Source: Tetragonia tetragonoides (Eukaryota > Streptophyta > Magnoliopsida > Caryophyllales > Aizoaceae). Taken from it: 64,000 nucleotides of DNA. Of the stretch, positions 1 to 13,500 are shown piece by piece; position 1 is the stretch's first letter, and each line of letters starts with the position of its first letter. A model generated the notes under the pieces. It was not told the DNA's origin. It ran no database searches and worked only from the letters and a program-made list of their open reading frames with translations. The translations under genes were made by a program, and so were the position numbers. The DNA is taken from contig CM076152.1 in NCBI GenBank assembly GCA_038025085.1, positions 23,954,001-24,018,000 on the forward strand, written 5' to 3'.

Positions 1-616
1 TTGTGTTGTATATTAAGAGAAAGCACCCAAATGCTTTGTTTGCATTCATTTGAGGTAGAAACTACACCAAGGATGTTTACAAGTACAAACAAGCTTTAAC
101 TCCACCTTTTGAATGCATTTACGCGTTTTAACAGCTCTTACATCTAGGGTGAAAGAGATTGAGGTCTTTTCTATTGTATGTTAAGAGAAAGCACCCAAAT
201 GCTTTATTTGCATTCATTTGAGTGAGAAACTACACCAAGGATGTTTACAAGTACAAACAAGCTTCAACTGAAGCTTTTGAATGCATTTACGCGTTTTAAA
301 AGCGCATACGACTAGGGTGAAAGAGATTGAGTTCTTTTGTGTTGAAAATTAAGAGAAATCACCCAAATGTTTTGTTTGCATTCATTTGAGTGAGAAACTA
401 CACTATGGATGTTTACAAATACAAACAAGCTTCAGCTTAAGCTTTTGAATGCATTTACTCGTTTTGAATGCATTTACGCATTTTAACAGCTCTTACAACT
501 AGGGTGAAAGAGATTAAGTTCTTTTGTGTTGTATATTAAGAGAAATCACCCAAATGGTTTGTTTGCATTCATTTGAGTGAGAAACTTAACCAAGGATGTT
601 TACAAATACAAACAAG
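1..616 (-). repeat. satellite block, - orientation, about 3.7 units
   Basis: The window opens inside a unit. A short piece around GAATGCATTTAC is doubled at 446-481. The stretch 290-470, with GCGCATACGACTAGGG and GTGTTGAAAATTAAG, recurs at about 17165-17345 and, inverted, at about 7330-7510, so it belongs to a higher-order module. Confidence 0.9.
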
Positions 617-900
617 CCAAATATCATTTGATTTCGGATATACATGGGGGTAAATGCATCCAAATATACAACATTAAATACTTGCGATCCAAATGTTTTG
701 TTTGCACTTATAAACACCCTTGGTGTAGTTTCACCCTAATCGTAGAAAAAAAAAAACTAGCCCAATGTGATAAAACTACACCAATGTGGCCTTGGAAACT
801 CAATCACACCTTATAGAGTTTGCATTTGAGTGTAACTACACCAATGTCTTTTTTACGCAATTATTAACTTATAAACTGATACTTTTTAGTGCATACAACT
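617..900. other. diverged or foreign island inside the satellite
   Basis: From 617 to about 690 I see no satellite landmark (for example TTTCGGATATACATGGGGG at 632). From about 690 to 900 there are degraded + orientation pieces such as CCCTTGGTGTAGTTTCACCC at 717 and repeated ACTACACCAATG at about 773 and 836, mixed with an A11 run near 747 and unrelated A+T-rich sequence. Open frames here begin at GTG and show no recognisable domain. It may be a decayed insertion or an old, isolated part of the array. Confidence 0.6.
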
Positions 901-1567
901 AGCTGTTAAAACGCGTATATGCGTAAATGCATTCAAAAGCCTGAGTTGAAGCTTGTTTGTACTTGTAAACATTCTTGGTGTAGTTTCTCACAGAAATGAA
1001 TGCAAACAAAGCTTTTGGTTGCTTTCTCTTAAAATACAACACAAAAGAACTCAATCTTTTTCACCCTAGTCGTATGAGGTTTTAAAACGCGTAAATGCAT
1101 TCAAAAGCTTGAGTTGAAGGTTGTTTGTACTTGTAAACATCCTAGGTGTAGTTTCTCACTCAAATGAATGCAAACAAAGCATTTGTGTGATTTCTCTTAA
1201 TATACAACACAAAAGAACTCAATCTCTTTCACCCTAGTCGTAAGAGCTGTTAAAACGCGTAAATGCATTCAAAAGGTGGAGTTAAAGCTTGTTTGTACTT
1301 GTAAACATCCTTGGTGTAGTTTCTCACTCAAATGAATGCATACAAAGCATTTGGGTGGTTTCTCTTAATATACAACACAAAAGACCTCAATCTCTTTCGC
1401 CCTAGTCATATGAGCTTTTAAAACGCGTAAATGCATTCAAAAGCTTGAGTTGAAGCCTGTTTGTAGTTGAAGCAATAAAGAGCTGTTAAAATGCTCAAAT
1501 GCAATAAAAAGCTTCAGTTGAAGCTTGTTTGTACTTGTAAACATCCTTGGTGTAGTTTCTCACTCAA
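901..1567 (+). repeat. satellite block, + orientation, about 4 units
   Basis: The first unit carries an unusual ACGCGTATATGCG at 911. The same variant unit, including CTCACAGAAATGAATG further on, returns 831 bp downstream at 1742, which is about five units. Confidence 0.9.
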
Positions 1568-1700
1568 ATGACTAGGGTGTTAAAACACGACTAGGTTTGT
1601 TTGCATTTGTGTGAAAGAGATTGAGGTCTTTTGTGTATTAAATGATTTGAACAAGTATGTGTTTACAAGTACAAACAAGCTTCAACTCAAAATTTTGAAT
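1568..1700 (-). repeat. chimeric satellite module, copy 1
   Basis: An inverted, rearranged unit containing the diagnostic GTATTAAATGATTTGAA at 1635-1651, absent from ordinary units, flanked by GACTAGGGTGTTAAAACACG on one side and GAATTCATTTGGGTGC on the other. Six more copies lie in the window. Confidence 0.85.
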
Positions 1701-2813
1701 TCATTTGGGTGCTTTCTCTTAATATACAACACATTGTTAAAACGCGTATATGCGTAAATGCATTCAAAAGCCTGAGTTGAAGCTTGTTTGTACTTGTAAA
1801 CATTCTTGAAGTAGTTTCTCACAGAAATGAATGCAAACAAAGCTTTTGGTTGCTCTCTCTTAAAATACAACACAAAAGACCTCAATAACTTGCACCCTTG
1901 TCGTATGAGCTTTTAAAACGCCTAAATGCATTCAAAAGCTTGAGTTGAAGCCTGTTTGTAGTTGTAAATATCCTTGGTGTAGTTTCACACTCAAATGAAT
2001 TTAAACAAAGCATTTGCGAGCTTTTTCTTAGTATACAACACAAAAGAACTCAATCTCTTTTCGCTTTTAAAACGCGTAAATGCATTCAAAAGCTTGAGTT
2101 GAATCTTGTTTGTACTTGTAAACATCCTTGGTGTAGTTTCTCACTCAAATGAATGCAAACAAAGCATTTGTGTGATTTTTGTTAATATACAACACAAAAG
2201 AACTCAATCTCTTTCACCCTAGTTGTATGAGGTTTTAAAACGCGTAAATGCATTCAAAAGCTTGAGTTGAAGCTTGTTTGTACTTGTAAACATCCTTGGT
2301 TAAGTTTCTCACTCAAATGAATGCAAACAAAGCATTTGGGTGCATTCTCTTAATATACAACACAAAAGAACTCAATCTCTTTCACCCTTGTCATATGAGC
2401 TTTTAAAAGGCTTAAATGCATTCAAAAGCTTGAGTTCAAGGTTGTTTGTAGTTGTAAACATCCTTGGGGTAGTTTCACACTCAAATGAATGTAAACAATG
2501 CATTTGCGAGCTTTTTCTTAATATACAACACAAAAGAACTCAATCTCTTTTCGCTTTTAAAACGCGTAAATGCATTCAAAAGCTTGAGTTGAAACTTGTT
2601 TGTACTTGGTGTAGTTTCTCACTCAAATTAATGCAAACAAACCATGTGGGTGATTTCTCTTAATATACAACACAAAAGAACTCAATCTCTTTCACCTAGT
2701 CATATGAGCTGTTAAAATGCTTAAATGCAATAAAAAGCTTCAGTTGAAGCTTGTTTGTACTTGTAAACATCCTTGGTGTAGTTTCTCACTCAAATGAATA
2801 CATACAAAGCAAC
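1701..2813 (+). repeat. satellite block, + orientation, about 6.6 units
   Basis: Mixed subtype units. It ends at a fold-back: CATACAAAGC (to 2810), an 8-base spacer, then GCTTTGTTTG in the opposite sense. Confidence 0.9.
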
Positions 2814-4075
2814 CAAAAGCTTTGTTTGCATTAATTTGAGTGAGAAACTTAACCAAGGATGTTTACAAGTACAAACAAGCTTCAACTCAAGCTTTTGAAT
2901 GTATTTACGCGATTTAACAGCTCTTACGATTAGGGTGAAAGAGATTGAGTTCTTTTGTGTTGTATATTAAGAGAAAGCACCCAAATGCTTTCTTTGCATT
3001 CATTTGAGTGAGAAACTACACCAAGTATGTTTACAAGCACAAACAAGCTTTAACTCCACCTATTGAATGCATTTACGTGTTTTAACAGCTCTTACAACTA
3101 GGGTGAAAGAGATTGAGTTCTTTTGTGTTGTATATTAAGAGAAATCACACAAATTCTTTGTTTGCATTCATTTGAGTGAGAAACTACACCAAGGATGTTT
3201 ACAAGTACAAACAAGCTTCAACTCAAGCTTTTGAATGCATTTAAGCGTTTTATAAACTCATACGACAAGGGTGAAAGAGATTAAGTTGTTTTGTGTTGTA
3301 TATTAAGAGAACGCACCCAAATGTTTTCTTCGCATTCATTTGAGTTAGAAACTACACCAAAGATGTTTACAAGTACCAACAAGCTTCAACTTAAGCTTTT
3401 GAATGCATATACGCGTTTTAAAACCTCATACGACTAGGGTGAAAGAGATTCAGTTCTTTTCTGTTGTATATTAAGAGAAAGCATCCAAAAGCTTTGTTTG
3501 CATTCATTGGAGTGAGAAACTCAATCTCTTTTTTGTTTACAAGTACAAACAAGCTTCAACTCACGCTTAAGAGAAAGCACCCAAATGCTTTGTTTCCATT
3601 CATTTGAGTGTGAAACTACCCCAAGGATGTTTAAGACTACAATCAAGCTTGAACTCAAGCTTTTGAATGCATTTAAGCGTTTTAAAAGCTCATACGACAA
3701 GGGTGAAAGAGATTGAGTTCTTTTGTGTTGTATATTAAGAGAACGCACCCAAATGTTTTCTTTGCATTCATTTGAGTGAGAAACTACACCAAAGATGTTT
3801 ACAAGTACCAACAAGCTTCAACTTAAGCTTTTGAATGCATATACGCATTTTAAAACCTCATACGACTAGGGTGAAAGAGATTGAGTTCTTTTGTGTTGTA
3901 TTTTCAGAGAAAGCACGCAAAAGCTTTGTTTGCATTCATTTGAGTGAGAAACTACACCAAGGATGTTTACAAGTACAAACAAGCTTCAACTCAAGCTTTT
4001 GATTGTATTTACGCTTTTTAACAGCTCTTACGACTAGGGTGAAAGAGATTGAGTTCTTTTCTGTTGTATTCATTT
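2814..4075 (-). repeat. satellite block, - orientation, about 7.5 units
   Basis: Contains one copy of the conserved 336-bp dimer at about 3570-3835. At 3520-3570 a unit is broken: GAGTGAGAAACTCAATCTC fuses a - unit to a few bases of + sequence, then resumes in - orientation. Confidence 0.9.
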
Positions 4076-4612
4076 GATTGTGAATACATTCAAAATTTTG
4101 AGTTGAAGTTTGTTTGTACTTGTAACCATCCTTGGTGTAGTTTCTCACTCCAATGAATGCAACAAAAGCTTTTGGGAGCTTTCTCTGAAAATACAACACA
4201 AAAGAACTCAATCTCTTTCACCCTAGTCGTAAGAGCTGTTAAAACGCGTAAATGCATTCAAAAGGTGGAGTTAAAGCTTGTTTGTACTTGTAAACATCCT
4301 TGGTGTAGTTTCTCACTCAAATGAATGCAAACAAAGCATTTGGGTGCCTTCTCTTAATATACAACACGAAAGACCTCAATCTCTTTCACCCTAGTCATAT
4401 GAGCTTTTAAAACGCGGAAATGCATTCAAAAGCTTGAGTTGAAGCTTGTTTCTACTTGTAAACATTCTTGGTGTAGTTTCTCACTGAAATGAATGCAAAC
4501 AAAGCTTTTGGTTGCTTTCTCTTAAAATACAACACAAAAGAACTCAATCTTTTTCACCCTAGTCATATGAAGCTTATTTCTACTTGTAAACATCCTTGGT
4601 GTAGTTTCCCAC
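4076..4612 (+). repeat. satellite block, + orientation, about 3.2 units
   Basis: Entered through the recurrent junction ATTTGATTGTGAATACATTC at 4073. It leaves at 4613, where CCCACTCAAAAGCTTTG joins two orientations. Confidence 0.9.
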
Positions 4613-6703
4613 TCAAAAGCTTTGTTTGCATTCATTTGAGTGGGAAACTTAACCAAGGATATTTACAAGTACACACAAGCTTCAACTCAAGCTTTTGAAT
4701 GTATTTACGCGTTTTAACAGCTCTTACGATTAGGGTGAAAGAGATTGAGGTCTTTTGTGTTGTATATTAAGAGAAAGCACCCAAATGCTTTGCTTGCATT
4801 CATTTGAGTGGGAAACTACACCAAGGATGTTTACAAGTACAAACAAGTTTCAACTCAAGCTTTTGAATGCATTTACGCATTTTAACAGCTCTTATGACTA
4901 TGGAGAAAGTAATTGAGTTCTTTTGTGTGGTATATAAAGAGAAAGCACCCAAAAGCTTTGTTTGCATTCATTTGAGTGAGAAACTACACCAAGGATGTTT
5001 ACAAGTTCAAACAAGCTTTAACTCCACCTTTTGAATGCATTTACGCGTTTTAACAGCTCTTACATCTAGGGTGAAAGAGATTGAGTTCTTTTGTGTTGTA
5101 TATTAAGAAAAAGCACCCAAATGCTTTGTTTGCATTCATTTGTGTGAGAAACTAGGCGAAAAGAAATTGAGTTCTTTTGTGTTGTATATTAAGAAACTAC
5201 ACCAAGGATGTTCACAACTACAAACAGGCTTCAACTCAAGCTTTTGAATGCATTTACGCGTTTTAAAAGCTCATACGAAAAGGGTCAAAGAGATTGAGTT
5301 ATTTTGTGTTGTATATTAAGAGAAAGTACCCAAATGCTTTGTATGCATTCATTTGAAGAGAGAAACTACACCAACTTTGTTTACAAGTACAAACAAGGTT
5401 TAACTCAAGCTTTTGAATGCATATACGCGTTTTAAAACCTCATATGACTAGGGTGAAAGAGATTGAGTTCTTTTGTGTTGTATATTAAGAGAAAGCACCC
5501 AAAAGCTTTGTTTGCATTCATTTGTGTGAGAAACTACACCAAGGATGTTTACAAGTACAAACAAGCATCAACTCAAGCTTTTGAAAGCATTTACGCGTTT
5601 TAAAACCTCATACGACTAGGGTGAAACAGATTGAGTTCTTTTCTGTTGTATATTAAGAGAAAGCACCGAAATGCATTGTTTGCATTTATTTGAGTGAGAA
5701 ACTATACCAAGGATGTTTACAAGTACAAACAAGCTTCAACTCAAAATTTTGAATGTATTTACGCGTTTTAACAGCTCTTACGACTAGGGTGAAAGAGTTG
5801 AGGTCTTTTGTTTTGTATATTAAGAGAAAGCACCCAAATGCTTTCTTTGCACTAATTTGAGTGAGAAACTACACCAATGATGTTTACAAGTTCAAACAAG
5901 TTTCAACTCAAGCTTTTGAATGCAAGTTCAAACAAGTTTTAACAGCTCTTACGACTCGGCGAAAAGAAATTGAGTTCTTTTGTGTTGTATATTAAGAAAA
6001 AGCTCGCAAATGCTTTGTTTAAATTCATTTGAGTGTGAAACTACACCAAGGATGTTCACAACTACAAACAGGCTTCAACTCAAGCTTTTGAATGCATTTA
6101 CGCGTTTTAAAAGCTCATATGACTAGGGCGAAAGAGATTGAGGTCTTTTGTGTTGTATATTAAGAGAAACCACCCAAATGCTTTGTATGCATTCATTTGA
6201 GTGAGAAACTACACCAAGGATGTTTACAAGTACAAACAAGCTTTAACTCCACCTTTTGAATGCATTTACGCGTTTTAACAGCTCTTACATCTAGGGTGAA
6301 AGAGATTGAGTTATTTTGTGTTGTATATTAAGTGAAAGCACCCAAATGCTTTGTATGCATTCATTTGAAGAGAGAAACTACACCAAGTTTGTTTACAAGT
6401 AGCAAACAAGGTTTAACTCAAGCTTTTGAATGCATATACGCGTTTTAAAACCTCATATGACTAGGGTGAAAGAGATTGAGTTCTTTTGTGTTGTATATTA
6501 AGAGAAAGCACCCAAAAGCTTCGTTTGCATTCATTTGTTTGAGAAACTACACCAAGGATGTTTACAAGTACAAACAAGCTTCAACTCAAGCTTTTGAATG
6601 TATTGACGCGTTTTAACAGCTCTTACGACTAGGGTGAAAGAGATTGAGTTCTTTTGTGTTGTATATTAAGAGAAATCACCCAAATGCTTACAAGTACAAA
6701 CAA
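4613..6703 (-). repeat. satellite block, - orientation, about 12.4 units
   Basis: Several internal deletion joints are visible, for example GAGAAACTAGGCGAAAAG at 5145 and GAATGCAAGTTCAAACAAG at 5918. The stretch 5640-6100 belongs to a module marked by GAAAGAGTTGAGG (5791), found again at 12017, 31022, 37619 and inverted at 39554. Confidence 0.9.
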
Positions 6704-8528
6704 GTGTTGTTTCTCACTTAAATGAATGCAAACAAAGCATTTGGGTGCTTTCTCTTAATATACAACACAAAAGAACTCAATCTCTTTCACCCTAGTCGTA
6801 TGCGCTTTTAAAACGCGTAAATGCATTCAAAAGCTTGAGTTGAAGCTTTTCTGTACTTGTAAACATCCTTGGTGTAGGTTCTCACTCAATAGAATGCAAA
6901 TAAAGTATTTGGGTGCTTTCTCTTAATATACAACAGAAAAGACCTCAATCTCTTTCACCCTAGATGTAAGAGCTGTTCAAACGCGTAAATGCATTCAAAA
7001 GGTGGAGTTAAAGCTTGTTTGTACTTGTAAACATCCTTGGTGTAGTTTCTCACTCAAATTAATGCAAAGAAAGCATTTGGGTCCTTTCTCTTAATATACA
7101 ACACAAAAGACCTCAATCTCTTTCACCCTAGTTGTAAGAGCTGTTAATATGCGTAAATGCATTCAAAAGGTTGAGTTAAAGCTTGTTTGTACTTGTAAAC
7201 ATCCTTGGTGTAGTTTCTCACTCCAATGAATGCAAACAAAGCTTTTGGGTGCTTTCTCTGAAAATACAACACAAAAGAACTCAATCTCTTTCACCCTAGT
7301 CGTATAAGGTTTTAAAACGCGTAAATGCTTTCAGAACGCGTAAATGCATTCAAAAGCTTAAGCTGAAGCTTGTTTGTACTTGTAAACATCCTTGGTGTAG
7401 TTTCTCACTCAAATGAATGCAAACAAAGCATTTGGGTGCTTTCTCTTAATTTTCAACACAAAAGAACTCAATCTCTTTCACCCTAGTCGTATGCGCTTTT
7501 AAAACTTGTTTGTAGTTGTTAACATCCTTGAGGTAGTTTCGCACTAAAATGAATGTAAACAAAGCATTTGTGAGCTTTTTCTTAATATGCAACACAAAAG
7601 AACTCAATCTCTTTTCGCCTAGTCGTAAGAGCTGTTAAAACGCGTAAATGCATTCAAAAGCTTGAGTTGAAACTTGTTTGTACTTGTACACATCCTTGGT
7701 GTAGTTTCTCACTCAAATGACTGCAAACAAACCATTTGGGTGATTTCTCTTAATATACAACACAAAAGAACTCAATCTCTTTCACCCTTGTTGTAAGAGC
7801 TGTTAAAATGCGTAAATGCATTCAAAAGGTGGAGTTAAAGCTTGTTTGTGCTTGTAAACATCCTTGGTGTAGTTTCTCACTCAAATGAATGCAAACAAAG
7901 CATTTGGGTGCTTTCTCTTAATATACAACACAAAAGACCTCAATCTCTTTCACCCTAGTCGTATGAGGTTTTAAAACGCGTAAATGCTTTCAAAAGCTTG
8001 AGTTGAAGCTTGTTTGTACTTGTCAACATCCTTGGTGTAGTTTCTCACTCAAATTAATGCAAAGAAAGCATTTGGGTGCTTTCTCTTAATATACAACACA
8101 AAAGAACTCAATCTCTTTCACCCTAGATGTAAGAGCTGTTAAAACGCGTAAATGCATTCAAAAGGTGGAGTTAAAGCTTGTTTGTACTTGTAAAAATCCT
8201 TGGTGTAGTTTCTCACTCAAATGAATGCAAACAAAGCATTTGGGTGCTTTTTCTTTATATACCACACAAAAGAACTCAATCTTTTTCACCCTAGTCATAT
8301 GTGGTTTTAAAACGCGTAAATACATTCAAAAGCTTGGTTTGAAGCTTGTTGGTACTTGTAAACATCCTTGGTTAAGTTTCTCACTCAAATGAATGCAAAC
8401 AAAGCATTTGGGTGCTTTCTCTTAATATACAAATCAAAAGAACTCAATCTTTTTCACCCTAGTCATATGAACTTTTAAAACGCGTAAATGCATTCAAAAG
8501 CTTGAGTTGAAGCTTGTTTGTACTTGTA
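6704..8528 (+). repeat. satellite block, + orientation, about 10.9 units
   Basis: Starts inside a fused unit (ACAAGTGTTGTTTCTCAC at 6700). A partial duplication of the ACGCGTAAATGC segment sits at 7315-7350. Ends where TACTTGTATAAAGAATG runs into the opposite orientation. Confidence 0.9.
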
Positions 8529-9172
8529 TAAAGAATGTGTTCTTTTGTGTTGTATATTAAGAGAACGCACCCAAATGTTATCTTTGCATTCATTTGAGTG
8601 CGAAACTTCACCAAAGATGTTTACAAGTACCAACAAGCTTCAACTTAAGCTTTTGAATGCATATAGGCGTTTTAAAACCTCAGACGACTAGGGTGAAAGA
8701 GATTGAGTTCTTTTGTGTTGTATTTTCAGAGAAAGCACCCAAAGCTTTGTTTGCCTTCATTGGAGTGAGAAACTACACCAAGGATGTTTACAAGTACAAA
8801 CAAGCTTCAACTCAAGCTTTTGAATGTATTTACGCGTTTTAGAAGCTCATATGACTAGGGTGAAAGAGATTAAGGACTTTTGTGTTGTATATTAAGAGAA
8901 AGCACGCAAATGCTTTGTTTGCATTCACTTGACTGAGAAACTACGTCAAGGATATTTACAAGTTCAAACAAGCTTTAACTCCACCTTTTGAATGCATTTA
9001 CGCGTTTTAACAGCAATTACGACTAGGGTGAAAGAGATTGAGTTCTTTTGTGTTGTATTTTCAGAGAAACCACCCAAAAGCTTTGTTTGCATTCATTGGA
9101 GGAGTGACAAACTACACCAAGGATGTTTACAAGTACAAACAAGCTTCAACTCAAAAATTTGAATGTATTCAC
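8529..9172 (-). repeat. satellite block, - orientation, about 3.8 units
   Basis: Its first unit is a half copy of the conserved dimer (GAGAACGCACCCAAATG near 8560). The exit junction GTATTCACAATCAAATG at 9166 is the reverse complement of the one at 4073. Confidence 0.9.
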
Positions 9173-10544
9173 AATCAAATGAATGCAAATAAAGCATTTG
9201 TGTGCTTTCTCTTAATATACAACAGAAAAGAACTCAATCTCTTTCACCCTAGTCGTAAGAATTGTTAAAACGTCCTTGGGGTAGTTTCATCCTTGGGGTA
9301 GTTTCACACTCAAATGAATGTAAACAAAGCATTTGCGAGCTTTTTCTTAATATACAACACAAAAGAACTCAATCTCTTTTCGCCTAGTCGTAAGGGCTGT
9401 TAAAACGCGTAAATGCATTCAAAAGCTTGAGTTGTAACATGTTTGTACTTGTAAACATCCTTGGTGTAGTTTCTCACTCAAATGAATGCAAACAAACCAT
9501 TTGGGTGATTTCTCTTAATATACAACAAAAAAGAACTCAATCTCTTTAACCCTAGTTGTAAGAGCTGTTAAAATGCGTAAATGCATTCAAAAGGTGGAGT
9601 TAAAGCTTGTTTGTGCTTGTAAACATCCTTGGTGTAGTTTATCACTCAAATGAATGCAAACAAAGCATTTGGGTGCTTTCTCTTAATATACAACACAAAA
9701 GACCTCAATCTCTTTCACCCTAGTCGTATGAGGTTTTAAAACGCGTAAATACATTCAAAAGCTTGAGTTGAAGCTTGTTTGTACTTGTAAACATCCTTGG
9801 TGTAGTTTCTCACTCAAATAAATGCAAACAAAGCATTTGGGTGCTTTCTCTTAATATACAACACAAAAGACCTCAATCTCTTTCACCCTAGTCGTATGAG
9901 GTTTTAAAACGCGTAAATACATTCAAAAGCTTGAGTTGAAGCTTGTTTGTACTTGTAAACATCCTTCGTGCAGTTTCTCACTCCAATGAATGCAAACAAA
10001 GCTTTTGGGTGGTTTCTCTGAAAATACAACACAAAAGAACTCAATCTCTTTCACCCTAGTCGTAAGAGCTGTTAAAACGCGTAAATGCATTCAAAAGGTG
10101 GAGTTAAAGCTTGCTTGTACTTGTAAACATCCTTGGCGTAGTTTATCACTCAAATGAATGCAACCAAAGCATTTGGGTGCATTCTCTTAATATACAACAC
10201 AAAAGAACTCAATCTTTTTCACCCTAGTCATATGAGCTTTTAAAATGCGTAAATGCATTCAAATGCTTGAGTTGAAGCTTGTTTGTACTTGTAAACATTC
10301 TTGGTGTACTTTCTCACTGAAATGAATGCAAACAAAGCATTTGGGTGCTTTCTCTTAATATACAACACAAAAGACCTCAATCTCTTTCACCCTAGTCATT
10401 TGAGCTTTTAAAACGCGTAAATACATTCAAAAGCTTGAGTTGAAGCTTATTTATACTTGTAAACATCCTTGGTGTAGTTTCTCACTCCAATGAATGCAAA
10501 CAAAGCTTTTGGGTGCTTTCTCTGAAAATACAACACAAAAGAAC
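9173..10544 (+). repeat. satellite block, + orientation, about 8.2 units
   Basis: Contains the reference units with exact 168-bp spacing (9791, 9959) and a 17-bp tandem duplication near its start. Confidence 0.92.
9273..9306 (+). repeat. 17-bp tandem duplication inside a unit
   Basis: TCCTTGGGGTAGTTTCA is present twice without a gap (9273-9289 and 9290-9306), a local slippage or repair duplication within one satellite unit. Confidence 0.9.
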
Positions 10545-13500
10545 CCAAATGAGAATGTTGCTTGCATTCATTGGAGTGAGAAACTACACCAAGGATGTTT
10601 ACAAGTACAAACAAGCTTTAACTCCTCCACCTTTTGAATGCATATACGCATTTTAAAACATCTTACGGCTAGGGTGAAAGAGATTGAGTTCTTTTGTGTT
10701 GTATTTTAAAAGAAAGCACCCAGATGCTTTGTTTGCATTCATTTGAGTGAGAAACTTAACCAAGGATGTTTACAAGTACAAACAAGCTTCAACTCAAGCT
10801 TTTGAATGTATTTACCCATTTTAACAGCTCTTACGATTACGGTGAAAGAGATTGAGGTCTTTTGTGTTGTATATTAAGAGAAAGCACCCAAATGCTTCGT
10901 TTGCATTCATTTGAGTGAGAAACTACACCAAGGATGTTTACAAGTACAAACAAGCTTTAACTCCACCTTTTGAATGCATTTACGCGTTTTAACAGCTCTT
11001 ACATCTAGGGTGACAGAGATTGAGTTCTTTTGTGTTGTATATTAAGAGAAAGCACTCAAATGCTTTGTTTGCATTCATTTGAGTGAGAAACTACACCAAG
11101 GATGTTTACAAGCACAAACAAGCTTTAACTCCACCTTTTGAATGCATTTACGCATTTTAACAGCTCTTACAACTAGGGTGAAAGAGATTGAGTTCTTTTG
11201 TGTTGTATATTACACGAAATCACACAAATGCTTTGTTTGCATTCATTTGAGTGAGAAACTACACCAAGGATGTTTACAAGTACAAACAAGCTTAAACTCA
11301 AGCTTTTGAATGCATTTACAAGTTTTAAAAGCTCATATGACTAGGGTGAAAAAGATTGAGTTCTTTTGTGTTGTATTTTAACAGAAAGCACCCAAAAGCT
11401 TTGTTTGCATTCATTGGACTGAGAAACTACACCAAGGATGTTTACAAGTAGAAACAAGCTTCAACTCAAAATTTTGAATGTATTTACGCGTTTTAAAAGC
11501 TCATATGTCTAGGATTTAAGAGATTGAGGTCTTTTGTGTTGTATATTAAGAGAAAGCACCAAAATGCTTTGTTTGCATTCATTTGAGTGAGAAACTACAC
11601 CAAGGATGTTTACAAGTACAAACAAACTTTAACTCCACCTTTTGAATGCATTTACGCGTTTTGACAGCTCTTACATCTAGAGTGAAAGAGATTGAGTTCT
11701 TTGTTGTATATTAAGAGAAAGCACCCAAATGCTTTGTTTGCATTCATTTGAGGGAGAACATACACCAAGGATGTTTACACGTACAAACAAGCTTCAACTC
11801 AAGCTTTTGAAAGCATTTACGCGTTTTAAAACCTCATACGACTAGGGTGAAACAGATTGAGTTCTTTTCTGTTGTATATTAAGAGAAAGCACCCAAATGC
11901 TTTGTTTGCATTTATTTGAGTGAGAAACTACACCAAGGATGTTTACAAGTACAAACAAGCTTCAACTCAAAATTTTCAATGTATTTACGCGTTTTAACAG
12001 CTCTTACGACTAGGGTGAAAGAGTTGAGGTCTTTTGTGTTGTATATTAAGAGGAAGCACCCAAATGCTTTCTTTGCATTAATTTGAGTGACAAACTACAC
12101 CAAGGATGTTTACAAGTTCAAACAAGTTTCAACTCAAGCTTTTGAATGCATTTACGCGTTTTAACAGCTCTTACGACTAGGCGAAAAGAAATTGAGTTCT
12201 TTTGTGTTGTATATTAAGAAAAAGCTCGCAAATGCTTTGTTTAAATTCATTTGAGTGTGAAACTACACCAAGGATGTTTACAACTACAAACAGGCTTCAA
12301 GTCAAGCTTTTGAATGCATTTACGCGTTTTAAAAGCTCATACGAAAAGGGTGAAAGAGATTGAGATATTTTGTGTTGTATATCAAGAGAAAGCACCCAAA
12401 TGCTTTGTATGCATTCATTTGAAGAGAGAAACTACACCAAGTTTGTTTACAAGTACAAATAAGGTTTAACTCAAGCTTTTGAATGCATATACGCGTTTAA
12501 AACCTCATACGACTAGGGTGAAAGAGATTGAGTTCTTTTGTGTTGTATATTAAGAGAAAGCACCCAAAAGCTTTGTTTGCATTCATTCGTGTGAGAAACT
12601 ACACCAAGGATGTTTACAAGTACACACAAGCTTCAACTCAAGCTTTTGAATGTATTTACGCGTTTTAAAAGCTCATACGAAAAGGGTGAAAGAGATTGAG
12701 ATATTTTGTGTTGTATATCAAGAGAAAGCACCCAAATGCTTTGTATGCATTCATTTGAAGAGAGAAACTACACCAAGTTTGTTTACAAGTACAAATAAGG
12801 TTTAACTCAAGCTTTTGAATGCATATACGCGTTTAAAACCTCATACGACTAGGGTGAAAGAGATTGAGGTCTTTTGTGTTGTATATTAAAACAAAGCACA
12901 CAAATTCTTTGTATGCATTCATTTGAGTGAGAAACTACACCAAGGATGTTTACAAGTACAAACAAGTGTCAACTCAAGCTTTTTATTGCATGTTATATTA
13001 AGAGAAAGCACACAAATGCTTTGTTTGCATTCATTTGAGTGAGAAACTACACCAAGAATGTTTACAAGTACAAACAAGCTTCAACTCAAGCTTTGAATGC
13101 ATTTACGCCTTTTAAAAGCTCATATGACTAGGGTGAAAAAGATTGAGTTCTTTTGTGTTGTATTTTAAGAGAAAGCAACCAAAAGCTTTGTTTGCATTCA
13201 TTTCAGTGACAAACTACACCAAGAATGTTTACAAGTACAAAGAAGCTTTAACTCAAGCTTTTGATAGCATATACGCGTTTTAAAACCTCATACGACTAGG
13301 GTGAAAGAGATTGAGTTCTTTTGTGTTGTATATTAAGAGAAAGCACCCAAATGCTTTGTTTGCATTCATTTAAGTGAGAAACAACACCAAGGATGTTTAC
13401 AAGTACAAAAAAGCTTCAACTCAAGCCTTTGAATGTATTTACGCGTTTTAACAGCTCTTACGACTAGGGTGAAAGTGCTTGAGGTCTTTTGTGTTGTATA

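Noticed and set aside
747..757. A11 run at 747 as the poly-A tail of a retroposed sequence.
   Set aside because: No recognisable SINE or transcript body precedes it, no target duplication is visible, and the sequence after it is decayed satellite.
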